DNA of 64,000 nt from Cristatella mucedo (lineage: Eukaryota; Bryozoa; Phylactolaemata; Cristatellidae), in assembly GCA_009760855.2 (NCBI GenBank), contig WPIO01000218.1, positions 242,690-306,689 on the forward strand. The letters run 5' to 3'. Shown here in pieces: positions 28,298 through 39,660 of this stretch. Below the pieces are notes generated by a model. The model did no database searches. It saw only the letters and a list, made by a program, of their open reading frames with translations, and was not told the DNA's origin. Every line of letters begins with the position of its first letter. Within the stretch, counting starts at the first letter, position 1. Both the position numbers and the translations under genes were made by a program.

Positions 28298-28825
28298 AGC
28301 GTTAGGTTTTGTCCCTCACTTTTAGGTCCCTTCATTCTATGGCTCCAGCCTATCTGTCAGATATACTACCCCATCAGGCTAAGCATCGTACCACCCGCTT
28401 TTCGGAATCCGACAGTCTAGAAATACCTCATGCAAACCTCAAATCCTTTGGAGACCGTGCATTTAGTTCATATGCTCCCAAAGCCTGGAACTCCCTCCCG
28501 ACCTGCGTCAGAACATCCCCTGACCTGACCACATTTAAAAGGAACCTAAAAACACACCTATTTAGGACAGAATTTATGGGTCCCTGTGATTCGTCCTTGA
28601 TGTGCTTATGTGTGCTGACACTGGGCATGCTGCCACTAACCACATTTGCATGCTGACCCTGTGCATGTCACCCCTAACCATATTATTCATTTTGTTTGTT
28701 TTTTCAAGCATGATTTTACTTACCATTCAATTGCATTTCACTTTACAGCAAATGTAAAGCGCCTAGAGAGAGATTAAGTTCTCTGAGGGCGCTTTATCAA
28801 GTGAATTATTATTATTATTATTACC
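28298..28825 (+). mobile_element. LINE-A 3' fragment
   Basis: Clean 3' end. ORF piece 28309-28656 with FGDRAFSSYAPKAWNSLP and SPDLTTFKRNLKTHLF, then the 3' UTR with the best-preserved hairpin (AAAGCGCC at 28756-28763 pairing with GGCGCTTT at 28788-28795, inner AGAGA/TCTCT) and a (TTA)n tail. Confidence 0.9.
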
Positions 28826-29290
28826 CTGTTCAATATTCCGAGAGAGGCACCGTAAAATAATTACAGAACATGGTTTTAGAGAATAAATATGCAATAGTTA
28901 CTGTTCCATAAATGTTAAGAACAGCCGTTTATTGAAGCGGCAGTTGCGTTCAGGCTCAAACAATTTCAATTTTAACTCACGAAACCAGTACTTTCCAGGA
29001 ATGCTTGACTGTATCTTAGCGTTTAACTCGTCGAGACACCCTAAAAATCAGAGAATTCGTGAAATCTCTGGTCTTTTTAAACTCTCCCGAACCTGCTGCA
29101 CGCGGTTTTTAAGGAACGAAATGGAACAGCTTACTTATTCTGCAGAGAGAACCTGATGGCATGACGATGCTCAAACTTGCAGAGCAGTTCAGAAAGTTAT
29201 GAAGGAGCTAAGCCGTAGATAGCCTTGTGGGACAGTATGAGAACTCTAATCTGTATCTGTTGATGAGTCAGAAGTGTTCCAGGTAAGTAG
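28826..29290 (-). mobile_element. Decayed LINE-B fragment
   Basis: About 29100-29290 on the minus strand resembles LINE-B (inverse of the RHGLAPSYLAELL block, here agttatgaaggagctaagcc). The first 270 bases show nothing definite. Confidence 0.4.
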
Positions 29291-29379
29291 TAGCCAATCA
29301 GGAAAGCAGATCTTGGTAAAGTAACTCCCCTCTTTTACCGTATCTGTAAGCGAAATTGGTAAATGGCTACTGTCAGCTA

Positions 29380-29862
29380 CATAGCATATCTAAAATTCGG
29401 GTTGTTTAGCCAGGAATACCAAATCCAACTTTGTGACATCCCGTCTTGACTTCCGTAACTCACTGCTTGCTGGTCTCTCGGCTGGTGCAATCAGGGGATT
29501 ACAGCTTGTGCAAAACACTGCAGCTATTCCTGTCTGTCGTGAGTGTTACAATGGCCACCACTCATCAATTCTCTCCGACCTACACAGGCTCCCAGTCAAG
29601 CAACGCATCGACTTCAAATGGTGTGTCGCTCACTTTTAGGTATCTTCATTCTTTGGCTCTAGCCTACCTATCTAATCTACTTCTGTACCAAGCTGAGCAT
29701 ATATCACCACTCCCTTTTCTGAATCCAATAGTGTACCTGGTATGAGTGTCAATTCTTTGGAGGCAGTGCTGTTTGTTCGTTTGCTCCAAAAGGCTGAAAC
29801 TCACTTCCGACTAGCGTCACGAAGTTCCCTGACTCAATCACATTAAAAAACTAAAAACGTAT
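29380..29862 (+). mobile_element. LINE-A fragment, diverged
   Basis: Encodes RLDFRNSLLAGLS and RGLQLVQNTAA, then a shifted LPVKQRIDFK and later SFKTH-like sequence. Many indels. Confidence 0.65.
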
Positions 29863-29867
29863 TACGC

Positions 29868-30100
29868 AACAACAGCTACTCTCCTACTGCCGACTGTGGC
29901 TCATTCTTTCTAGCGGTCCTGAGCTGCTACTTTCATTCTAGTCACTACTTCAACTACTCTACGTTGCATGAAATGAAGTCTCTGGCTAACAAATGCATAC
30001 TGAAATCCGCTTAGGTCACTGTATAAAAAACTGTCCTTCGTAGCACCTTAATAGTTTTTGCGGATTTGTGGAGTTGCAGACGGAGCTTTATTGCATGGCA
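29868..30100 (+). mobile_element. LINE-B 3' fragment, diverged
   Basis: Shows the ctactctcctactgccgact block, the altered LLRETKSV-type block and the terminal tttgtggagttgcagacgga end. Confidence 0.65.
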
Positions 30101-30872
30101 TACGTGGTTGGCGATTCGCACACCATGTTAAAGAAGAAAAGAGTAATATTTTCCCATATATATGATAAGGGTCTTCGCTAGAGCTGCGTGCCCGGCACTG
30201 GATTGAAATACTCTGCCACAAAAAACTAGTGATGGAAGTTATTTCTTCCGTCGTATCACCTTGTGTTAAGGGCGACGTTCGCATGCTTGGCATAGGGAGT
30301 GTGTGAGTATTGTGCAAGGATAGCACTGAGATAGGTGCACTGCGACATCGTGTGCTTGCGAGTACAACTCAGGAAAACTCTTTGTTGAGGCTTGCTAATT
30401 CAGGTCGGTTCATGCCAACGAACTCACAAACCTTAAACTAATGAGGAATTGCATAGCACCGAAAGAGCTGCAGGCGTTGCGACCTGCTATAGGCACAAAC
30501 AGTGCAACGAACCGGCAGGCAGCAGTTGGCCATGCCACTCTGGGTCACACCTCTTCTCCCGCCCATAAGTCTTTCCTGCTGAGTACTTTTCAAGTCAGCC
30601 CCCGTCTGACTATAGATCAATATTTAGGATTTGAACTATGTTGGTCAAGGGACTGGCCATTAGTTTGATTCCTGCAGCAGACAAATGTGTGTATTTCACA
30701 GCCAGAAGTAACTGCAGCAGTTCGTAAGCATATACATTTAAACACATGACAGTCAGCAGGCCGAATCTGCTAAAGGAAGCAGCGTTACATCCAGTAAAAT
30801 AGCAAGGCTTCTGTGAGCCCACTGCTTGGCCTGCAATGGAGCTTAACATTTTGAGAGGATTTCATACAGAAT
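30101..30872. other. No supported gene
   Basis: Several minus-strand frames of 60-90 codons exist (for example 30048-30326). One has an acceptor-like site, but the phase-0 reading contains a stop and the others lack domain or composition support. Presumed intron if the flanking minus-strand exons belong to one gene. Confidence 0.35.
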
Positions 30873-30995
30873 TGTTATAATAATAATAATATAGTAATAA
30901 TGCACTTGATAAAGCGCCCTCAGAGAACTCAATCTCTCTACCCGCTTTACAGTTGCTGCAAAGGAAAATGCAGTTGAATGGTGAGTAATATCAGT
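30873..30995 (-). mobile_element. LINE-A 3' end stub
   Basis: (AAT)n tail, inverse hairpin (aagcgccctcagagaactca) and about 50 bases of 3' UTR. Ends about 20 bases from the splice donor of the 31019-31093 exon. Confidence 0.75.
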
Positions 30996-31018
30996 AATAT
31001 CGCTGTTCGATCGGTTAC

Positions 31019-31093
31019 CTTGATTGCCTTGACCTCGGCAGCATCTCGGCGTCTCTGCAGCGTCTCGGCTTCATGCAAATTCGATTCATCTTC
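31019..31093 (-). CDS. Host exon, short charged helix
   Basis: 75-bp minus-strand exon with acceptor tatgcattcgtag and donor AAG|GTAACC. It is open in phase 0 at both ends and encodes 25 residues (EDESNLHEAETLQRRRDAAEVKAIK region), a strongly charged helix or coiled-coil linker. It is GC-richer than its surroundings, as exons often are. Phases match those of the CARD-like exon at 28039-28173 downstream and the TRADD-N-like exon upstream. Small size makes a chance match possible. Confidence 0.45.
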
Positions 31094-31202
31094 CTACGAA
31101 TGCATAACGGTTAGTTCTCTTGCATTCAATTCTCCGATAGCATTGCTGGGATGTTGACCGACGGCTTGCATCGGTCTTGAAGATTGGACTTCTAAAACAA
31201 AT

Positions 31203-33024
31203 GCCCCTCCACCGGCGCCGGCCCCTGCTCCGGCCCCTGCCCCTGCCCCGGCCACTGCCCCGGCCCCTGCGCCTGCCCCTGCGCCTGCCCCTGCGCCTGC
31301 TCCGGCGCCTGCTCCGGCGCCTGCTCCGGAGCCTGCTCCGGCGCCTGCTCCTGCTCCTGCGCCTGCTCCTGCTCCTGCGCCTGCTCCTGCTCCGGCGCCT
31401 GCTCCGGCGCCTGCTCCTGCGCCTGCTCCGGCGCCCGCTCCGGCGCCCGCTCCGGCGCCCGCTCCTGCGCCCGCTCCGGCGCCTGCTCTTGCGCCTGCTC
31501 CGGCGCCTGCTCCTGCTCCGGCGCCTGCTCCTGCACCTGCTCCGGCGCCTGCTCCTGCTCCGGCGCCTGCTCCTGCACCTGCTCCGGCGCCTGCTCCTGC
31601 TCCGGCGCCTGCTCCTGCGCCTGCTCCGGCGCCTGCTCCGGCGCCTGCTCCTGCGCCTGCTCCTGCTCCGGCGCCTGCTCCGGCGCCTGCTCCGGCGCCT
31701 GCTCCGGTGCCTGCTCCTGCTCCGGCGCCTGCTCCTGCACCTGCTCCGGCGCCTGCACCTGCTCCGGCGCCTGCTCCGGCGCCTGCTCCGGCGCCTGCTC
31801 CTGCTCCGGCGCGTGCTCCGGCGCGTGCTCCGGCGCCTGCTCCGGCGCCTGCTCCGGCGCCTGCTCCTGCGCCTGCTCCGGCGCCTGCTCCGGCGCCTGC
31901 TCCGGCGCCTGCTCCGGCGCCTGCTCCGGCGCCTGCTCCGGCGCCTGCTCCTGCGCCTGCTCCTGCGCCTGCTCCGGCGCCTGCTCCGGCGCCTGCTCCG
32001 GCGCCTGCTCCGGCGCCTGCTCCGGCGCCTGCTCCGGCGCCTGCTCCTGCGCCTGCTCCGGCACCTGCTCCTGCGCCTGCTCCGGCGCCTGCTCCGGCGC
32101 CTGCTCCGGCGCCTGCTCCGGCGCCTGCTCCTGCGCCTGCTCCTGCGCCTGCTCCGGCGCCTGCTCCGGCGCCTGCTCCGGCGCCTGCTCCTGCTCCGGC
32201 GCGTGCTCCGGCGCGTGCTCCGGCGCCTGCTCCGGCGCCTGCTCCGGCACCTGCTCCTGCGCCTGCTCCGGCGCCTGCTCCTGCTCCGGCGCCTGCTCCG
32301 GCGCCTGCTCCTGCGCCTGCTCCGGCGCCTGCTCCGGCGCCTGCTCCTGCGCCTGCTCCGGCGCCTGCTCCTGCGCCTGCTCCTGCGCCTGCTCCGGCGC
32401 CTGCTCCGGCGCCTGCTCCTGCTCCGGCGCGTGCTCCGGCTCGTGCTCCGGCGCGTGCTCCGGCGCCTGCTCCGGCGCCTGCTCCGGCACCTGCTCCTGC
32501 GCCTGCTCCGGCGCCTGCTCCTGCTCCGGCGCCTGCTCCGGCGCCTGCTCCTGCGCCTGCTCCGGCGCCTGCTCCGGCGCCTGCTCCTGCGCCTGCTCCG
32601 GCGCCTGCTCCTGCTCCTGCTCCGGCGCCTGCTCCGGCGCCTGCTCCGGCGCCTGCTCCGGCGCCTGCTCCGACGCCTGCTCCGGCGCCTGCTCCGGCGC
32701 CTGCTCCTGCTCCTGCGCCTGCTCCGGCGCCTGCTCCTGCTCCGGCGCCTGCTCCGGCGCCTGCTCCGGCGCCAGCTCCGGCGCCTGCTCCGGCGCCTGC
32801 TCCGGCGCCTGCTCCGGCGCCTGCTCCGGCGCCTGCTCCGGCGCCTGCTCCGGCGCCTGCTCCGGCGCCTGCTCCGGCGCCTGCTCCGTCGCCTGGGCCG
32901 GCGCCTGGGCCGGCGCCTGGGCCGGCGCCTGGGCCGGCGCCTGGGCCGGCGCCTGGGCCGGCGCCTGGGCCGGCGCCTGGGCCTCCGCCTGGGCCTCCGC
33001 CTGGGCCTGGGCCGGCGCCTGTGC
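31203..33024. repeat. 1.8-kb hexamer-based GC-rich minisatellite
   Basis: Built of 12-bp units ggcgcctgctcc and 6-bp variants (ctgctc, ctgcgc, cggcac, cgtgct), with higher-order blocks repeated over some hundreds of bases. No unit contains a stop in any frame, so all six frames stay open for 500-760 codons (Ala-Pro, Arg-Ser, Glu-Gln-Ala-Pro, Leu-Arg and similar). These frames are artefacts, not genes. Near 32890-33010 units become gcctgggccggc. Confidence 0.95.
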
Positions 33025-33198
<174 letters not shown>

Positions 33199-33204
33199 CA
33201 TGTA

Positions 33205-33622
33205 ATTCTATAACAGCGTTCGCCAGCAGATTCTCTCGATTGTAGATGGCAGTCTGTTCAATCATTATGATTTTAGCAAAGTCATGTGTACACACTCTCG
33301 AATCATTGGGATTCACTATGCTGACAAAGATTTTTTGACAATGGATGTCAGCTTCTTCTGGAATATGCTGCAAATGTCAGCGATCACAATGTCCACGATT
33401 TTGATTCACTATGCCGACATGTTTGGTGACTCGTCACTTTCTAGATGCACACTACAATGTGAGCATGCATCGGACTGACCTTGAGGCAGTGTGGGCTTTA
33501 CCCCCTTCCTTAATGCCATGAGGCCACCACACCAGCCGACATTGAGTCAGACCCATCGAGGCACTACAGCTCAGCTGGGGCACTCCATTCCCACCTGACC
33601 GACCAAGACACACCTCAGATGT
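33205..33622 (+). repeat. Dispersed repeat D, copy 1
   Basis: Very similar to 43660-44157 (gattcactatgctgacaaag, atgtccacgattttgattca and the ggccaccacaccagccgaca block). The second copy continues into the R2-like LINE, so this may be a 5' fragment of that family. Copy 1 lacks about 70 bases present in copy 2 near 43912-43999. Confidence 0.75.
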
Positions 33623-33639
33623 GCGCAAATCAAGAAACT

Positions 33640-33744
33640 ATGTGTATGTTATTTTAAGTCGTTGCAATTGCAATCAGATTATACTATTTTTACTGTACCT
33701 GTCAAGTGCCTAGACCGATAATCAGTTCTCTAAAGTCGCTATGC
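33640..33744 (+). repeat. Dispersed repeat G, left part
   Basis: Matches 26281-26395. The repeat continues at 34579 after the LINE-B insertion. Confidence 0.7.
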
Positions 33745-34578
33745 AATCATGGAATGTGCTGCAGCAACTGAGAAACTGAATGCTTGCCTTGCCGATATTC
33801 GATCCTGGATGTCGGAAAACTTCCTGAAATTAAATGACGATAAAACCGAACTGCTTCTCATAGGGCATCCAAAGCCTGTGGCTGGATTAAAAGGCTTTGC
33901 CGTTCTAATAGGTGATGCTATTGTGCGACCTTCACCACGTGCTCGTAATCTAGGTGTCGTGTTCGACAGCTGCCTCAATTTCAAAAGCTTCATTCAAAAG
34001 ACTGCCTCTACAGCTAGCCATCACATCCGATCCCTATCCAAGATTAGAAGCTGGCTCCCACAGTGGCTTGTAAAAAAATTAACTAGCTCTTTAGTTCTGT
34101 CTCGGCTTGATTATTGTAATTCCCTTTTCGCTGGGCTACCAAAGAAAGCTATTATGCCACTACAGGAGACTATGAATATGGCTGCAAGGCTGGTTTTTAA
34201 GTCCAAGTGGTTTGAGCACGTGTCACCTTTGCTGAAAGAGCTAGGATGGCTGCCGGTTGAGCAAAGGATACAGAACAAAGTTCTTACACTGACCAGCAAG
34301 GCCCGCCACGGCTTAGCTCCTTCATACCTAGCTGAACTGCTGCATCAGTTTCAGCCTGTTCGCTACTGAGCTGCTACTTCTATGCTACTCACTACCTCAA
34401 CTGCTCTCCTAACTCTGCTATGCTTCCCACTTTCTCTTTGTTGCGTGAGACGAAGTCTGTTGGCTACCGAATGCCGACCGAAAGCCGCTTAGGCTGTGAG
34501 TGCGCTATACATAACTCTCCTGCATAACACCTACATGGTCTTTATGACTTTGTGGAGTTACTGGCGGAGTTACACATA
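33745..34578 (+). mobile_element. LINE-B 3' fragment inserted in repeat G
   Basis: Frame 33749-34369 encodes the C-terminal LINE-B RT region: MSENFLKLNDDKTELLLIG, ARNLGVVFDSCLNFKSFI, SRLDYCNSLFAGLP and LLKELGWLPVEQRIQNK. At about 34362 an internal deletion of about 190 bp, relative to 57245-58074, joins FQPVR directly to the 3' part. Ends with the usual gtggagttactggcggagtt. Confidence 0.9.
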
Positions 34579-34808
34579 TTATGGTCTACGTAGAGTGTAT
34601 TGATTGCGATTAAGGTCTCTGAGAATTCTATAAAATTTTAAATAATATCTATTGCCAAACCTTAAAAATCAATTTTTACCAGCACATCTCATAGCATTTC
34701 AATGCTATCCGAGTGTTCTTCTTTAAAATCACTTTATAATGGAAGAGTGCATGAGCTCATTACATATATCTGCCAGCGTCAAGCTATGGACAATTCCAAA
34801 ACTTATTA
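34579..34808 (+). repeat. Dispersed repeat G, right part
   Basis: Matches 26396-26632 (attatggtctacgta, caatgctatccgagtgttct and the gaagagtgcatgag block). Confidence 0.7.
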
Positions 34809-34871
34809 TTATAATATTATTGTTAAAGTTCACAACTGGCTATTCAACCTGCTGCTGCTGCTGAAAGCTTG

Positions 34872-37800
34872 GATCGTCTAAAAAGGCACACCGTGATCCT
34901 GGTAGGCTAAACAAAAACAAGTTTACAATTCATAGAATGGATAGCATATGCATCTCCATCTGTAAGTCCACGAAGAAACAAAAGCTATGCACCTGTTACA
35001 CTGGACGGTTTTCTGTAGAGTTCTCAATGCCTAATCGGCTTTCAGTAATAAATCAGGTAGCCAAATTACTTCATTTGAGGAAACAAAAAGAAAGCATTAG
35101 AGGTGTTTGTAAGGCCGTCATCGAGTGCTCGGATTTCTAAACAATTTAAGTAAGCTAGTGGGGTTAGTTTTTCGATCGTCAGAAGTACGATGGCCAATAA
35201 AAATAATAATACACCGGATTTAGCATCCTCGGAGTGCTCGTTCTCTATTTCTAGGCACTTTACATTTGCATCAGCTTTTAGCCCTCTCGGCAAGATCATG
35301 TCACACGATTTGATTGCCTGCATTCAAGTGAAACAGCTAGGGCCAAGAGACGTTCGGCAGGTCCGCTGTGAAACTACTGAAGCACAAGTTACCAGTAGCC
35401 TCTCAAATGCCGTGCTAAGTATGGTGCCGTTGTGCCATCACGGCTGACCGAAGCAAAGCCTCCTACTTCCAGCTGCATATTATTCAAGAATTCCGACTTG
35501 CTTAGAGAAGGATACTACATCTAAATAGGTCCGTGCATTTGCGACATGCCATCTCTCCTTTTAGAGCACACTGTTTACTGGTCTAGCGGCCCTTGCAATC
35601 AGGCCCTTCATTTTGAAGAACTTCTACCTCTATTAGGAGGGGAATATGAGCAACTGCATGCAATTGTGCCTGCAGCAGGGTATTTCCCCAGATGGGCAAG
35701 CATACCGTAATGAAAGTAGGGAAATTCCCCCAATTAATGCAAGCCTACACTGCTAAGACTGGCTCAGAACCAGCACAAATTGAGAATCTAGTGTGTCTAC
35801 TTTTTATCGAAGTATTTATATCCCTACTAGGTCCGGAATCTAAATGGTATGCCCATACAATTTTTTAAATGTAGCCATTACCACTGAAGTCAAACGGTGT
35901 AGTAGGCATATGGTATTATGGCAGCAGCCTTTTTGTTGGCTGAGTAGTAGATATCGACTGGCTAGTTTATATCAGTAGTAGATACAAATTGGCTTGGGTC
36001 AAAGGTCTGGCCCACAAACAAAAAGAGCACTTTGCTGCAGCTCTGCTGTCATTGATGGCGGCTGCACTAACTGAGTTAAACCTGACAGCCTTCCACCGAC
36101 TAGATTACATTAGCACTGACCTTTGCAAACCGAAAGGGACGCAGGGAGAGGATTGAGTCGCTTGGCCAGCACACAGAACAGTTGATGGTAGCCTACTGCA
36201 TAACTCCAGGTAGCTAGTAAAATGAAAGAGCTGCTTCACTGATATGCACCGGGGTTTCAAACATATTTTCAGTAACTTTGGGAATGACACGTAGACTTGG
36301 ACTTTTGCTGTGCTTGTGGGCTAAGGACATTAGTGCAAGTGGCACGAAAGTGAGATTGCTACTTTAGGTAGCTAATCTACCAGTTCTCTGGCTCGGCTTG
36401 TGGCGTCGAGTCTCTGCTTACGGGAATGTAGTCACATTGTTGTACTGCAGCACACTTACCTAAGTTAGACCCAGTATTTTTAGTCGTACTTAAAAATAAT
36501 AACAATAATAATAATGAAATTGATAAAGCACCTCAGAGAACTTATTCTCTTTCTAGGCGCTTTACATTTGCTGGAAAGGGAAATGCAATCGAATGGTAAG
36601 TAAAATCATGCTTGAAAAACAAACAAAATGAATAATATGGTTAGGGGTGACATGAACAGTGTCAGCATCCAAATGTGGTTAGTGGCAGCATGCACACTGT
36701 CAGCACGCATAAGCACATGAACTGAACTGATCTGAACTGCACAAGCACAAACCTAGAAAGAAACCACGTATCCAAATGAATGCTGATTTCAGTGACTTGT
36801 AGATGAAAGGTCTCCGAAGACTGGTTATTACTATTATGAGAGCCAGTAACATCTTAAGACCGATCCATGAGGTTATGTTCCAAATATAGGTCATCATCGT
36901 CCAGGTGATAGAAGCTGGCACACTGCTGCGAACAGCCGGCGTGGTCTCACTGGCGATAGAAGCCGGCTTCCTGCTGCTGAATAATGAATATTGGTTCCTG
37001 ATGGATGCCAGCACCCTGCTGCCAAATGTCTGTGCCGAGCTGATGAGTGCGGCCATTTTGCCTACAACCATAGTAATTATCCTGTAGCCTGAAGATACCA
37101 GGAGTGAACCAGAGGGCGATTGATATTTCAAAAACTACACATGCACTTGACTGTTGCAAAAACACTGCAGCAGCTTGTGCCCTAATGTCAGGGGACCCTA
37201 AACGGGTGAGCATCCGGTTCTTTTCACGGTCTATACTCTCCCTCTTGCTGATGTGATTGCCAAGCACAATCTAGGCTTTCACTTCTATGCGGATGACACT
37301 CAGTTGTACCTTTGCTTTGATCCCTCCCAGCCTTCGAGCACCTCAAATTCTCTAAGCTCACTTGCTGCATGCATTGATGACATCCGCACATGGATGGCAG
37401 CAAGTTTTCTACAACTAAACGATGATAAAACTAACTTACTAGTTATGGGCGAACCACGTATGATTCGGAGATTGGATAGGCTGACTCTCAAAATTATCTC
37501 TGCCAGATTATCTCCTGTCGAATCAGCTCGAAATCTACGTGTCATATTCCAAAGCGACCTCTCATTAGACGATCATAACAGCTCCACCGTCAAATCTGCC
37601 TATTTTCAGCTTCATAACCTTGCTAAAATTCGGGCTTGTTTAGATAAGGATACCACGTCCAAGTTAGTTCATGCATTCGTGACATCCCGTCTCGACTTCT
37701 GCAACTCACTGCTTACTGGCCTACCAGCATGTGCGATCAGGCGATTGCAACTAGTGCAGAACTCTGCAGCTAGGCTTGTCTGTGGTAAGCAGCACAGTTG

Positions 37801-38150
37801 CCACATTACTCCACTTCTCGCCGACCTGCACTGGCTACCAGTCAAGTGACGGATTGACTTCAAGGTTTTGACACCTACTTTTAGGTCCCTTCATTCTATG
37901 GCTCCAGCCTCTCTCTCCGATATACTCCCCCGTCAGGCCAAGCATCATACCACCTGCTTTTCGGAATCCACAGCCTACAAATACCTCGTACAAACCTTGA
38001 ATCCTTTGGAGACCGTGCATTTAGTTCGTCTGCTATCAAAGCCTGGAACTCCCTCCCGACCTCCGTCAGAACATCCCCTGACCTGACCACATTTAAAAGA
38101 AATTTAAAGATACAAATATTTTTAAGACAACATTTAGTGGGTCCCTGTGA
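34872..38150 (+). repeat. Large duplication, copy 1 (partner 60332-63520)
   Basis: From about 34872 the sequence matches 60332 onward. Over 34872-37200 I count roughly 15-20 differences in 2.3 kb. From 37206 on (LINE-A) differences are much denser and copy 2 lacks about 100 bp. The unit holds no convincing gene: its frames, such as 35190-35447 and 36700-37131 minus, occur in both copies but show no domain. It includes a minus LINE-A 3' end (36492-36720) and a piece of dispersed repeat C (about 35560-36110). Confidence 0.9.
36492..36720 (-). mobile_element. LINE-A 3' end in duplication copy 1
   Basis: (AAT)n tail, inverse hairpin (aaagcacctcagagaactta, pairing with tctaggcgctttacat) and 3' UTR. 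The same piece is at about 61960-62190 in copy 2. Confidence 0.8.
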
Positions 38151-38385
38151 TTCGTCCTTGGTATGCTTATGCGTGCTGACACTGTGCATGCTGCCACTAA
38201 CCACATTTGCATGCTGACCCTGTGCATGTCACCCCTAACCATATTATTCATTTTGTTTGTGTTTCAAGCATGATTTTACTTACCATTCAATTGCATTTCC
38301 CTTTGCAGCAAATGTAAAGCGCCTAGAAAGAGATCGAGTTCTCTGAGGGCGGTTTATCAAATACATTATTATTTTTAATATTATC
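37206..38385 (+). mobile_element. LINE-A, RT C-terminal half and 3' end
   Basis: Frame 37253-37849 carries motif C (FHFYADDTQL), then FLQLNDDKTNLLVMG, FVTSRLDFCNSLLTGLP and LHWLPVK before a stop. The rest follows in shifted frames, then the hairpin and AT-rich tail near 38325-38385. A 5'-truncated, broken copy. Confidence 0.88.
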
Positions 38386-38414
38386 ATCATTGCAATGGAG
38401 CTAGTCAGTGCCAA

Positions 38415-38610
38415 TGTCGGACAAATACCGATAGCCTGCAAGCTTTAGCCTCGACTAGGGATAAGAATTGGTCGATTAAGAATTAGCACTTGTAAGTCTG
38501 AGACCATAATATAAACAGGGCGGCAATAAATAGTGCTGAGAGCTTAATACAAGTTTTTATTCATTGCTTCCATCACCAGTCAGGCGAAGCATTCAACTCG
38601 TAGCGCGACA
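38415..38610 (+). repeat. Possible short LTR, 196 bp
   Basis: Starts TGTCG and ends CGACA (5-bp inverted ends). Contains a TATA-like ataatataaac near 38506 and AATAAA near 38525. No target duplication, primer site or internal coding was found, so this is tentative. Confidence 0.35.
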
Positions 38611-38777
38611 TCCAGAGTGCAACCCAACTGCTAGCCTGACATCCTAGAGCCAAGTGATATTCAGGTCAAAGCCTACGGCTCAACTTGCTGCACGATTAGG
38701 CTGTAAGGCCACCACCAAAGGTCATGGCACACGTGAATCTAAATCAAAACATACACAAGAGCCCCAATAATTGTAAT

Positions 38778-39410
38778 AAATTTGATATAGTGCCCTCAGA
38801 GAACTCAATCTCTTTCTAGGCACTTTACATTTGCTGCAAAGGAAGCACGATCGAATGGTTACTGGTAGCCTGATCAATAAACAACAAGGACAACATGTTT
38901 AGAGGTAACATGCACCGGGCCAGCATGCAAGTATGATTAGTGGCAGCATGCACAGTGTCAGCATGCATATGAACCTCAAGGTCGATTCACATGTGACCAC
39001 TAAATGCTGTGATAAATAGATGCATTTCAGTCTCTTTTAAAATGTGGACCAGACACGAGATGTCGTGACACAAGTCGGGAGTGAGTTCCAAGCTTTGGGG
39101 GCATACACACTAGGCAGTCTCTAACGAATTTGAGATTTATACAAGGTATGGGTAAATAGTTAGATTCAAAAAACCAGGTAGTACTAAGCTTAGCCTGGTG
39201 GGGCAATAGATCCTATACGTAGGCTGGAGCGAATGAATGACTAGAATCAAGGGACCTAAAAGTGAGCAAGAAAACTTTTAAGACGGTGTGTTACTGGACT
39301 GGTAGCCAGTGCATGTCGGTGAGAAGTGGTGAGACGTGGCGACTGCAAAGCTCACGACAGACAAACCTAGCTGCAGAGTTTTGCATCGGCTGCAAGCACC
39401 ATCATTTCAG
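38778..39410 (-). mobile_element. LINE-A 3' fragment
   Basis: Inverse hairpin (tagtgccctcagagaactca and tctaggcactttacat) followed by inverse 3' UTR and C-terminal ORF to about 39410. Confidence 0.75.
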
Positions 39411-39424
39411 GAGTCAAACGCTTA

Positions 39425-39660
39425 AGGAGCATAACAACACTAATGATACATTCGATAAAGTGCCCTCGGAGAACTCAATCTCTTTCTACGGACGCTACAT
39501 TTGCTGCAAAGAAAGCACGATCGAAAGGTTTGTGGTAGCATGCTCAATGATAACACTCATATCATGGTTAGGGGTGACATGCACAGGGTCAGCATGCAAA
39601 CATGGTTAGTGGCAGCATGCCCAGTGTCAGCATGCATTAGCACGTATAGGACGAATCACT
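39425..39660 (-). mobile_element. LINE-A 3' fragment, second in a row
   Basis: A new tail and hairpin (aaagtgccctcggagaactc, 39455-39500) begin directly after the previous copy. The 3' UTR block with ggttaggggtgacatgcaca and tagtggcagcatgc follows. Confidence 0.72.

Noticed and set aside
30263-30331. Minus-strand exon between the 31-kb and 28-kb exons
   Set aside because: Acceptor-like and donor-like sites exist, but the phase-0 reading needed to join the neighbours contains a stop.
35066-37131. Frames at 35066-35323 (minus), 35190-35447 (plus) and 36700-37131 (minus), each repeated in the second duplication copy
   Set aside because: Their presence in both copies reflects the recent duplication, not selection. 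They overlap LINE-A 3' sequence or each other and show no domain.
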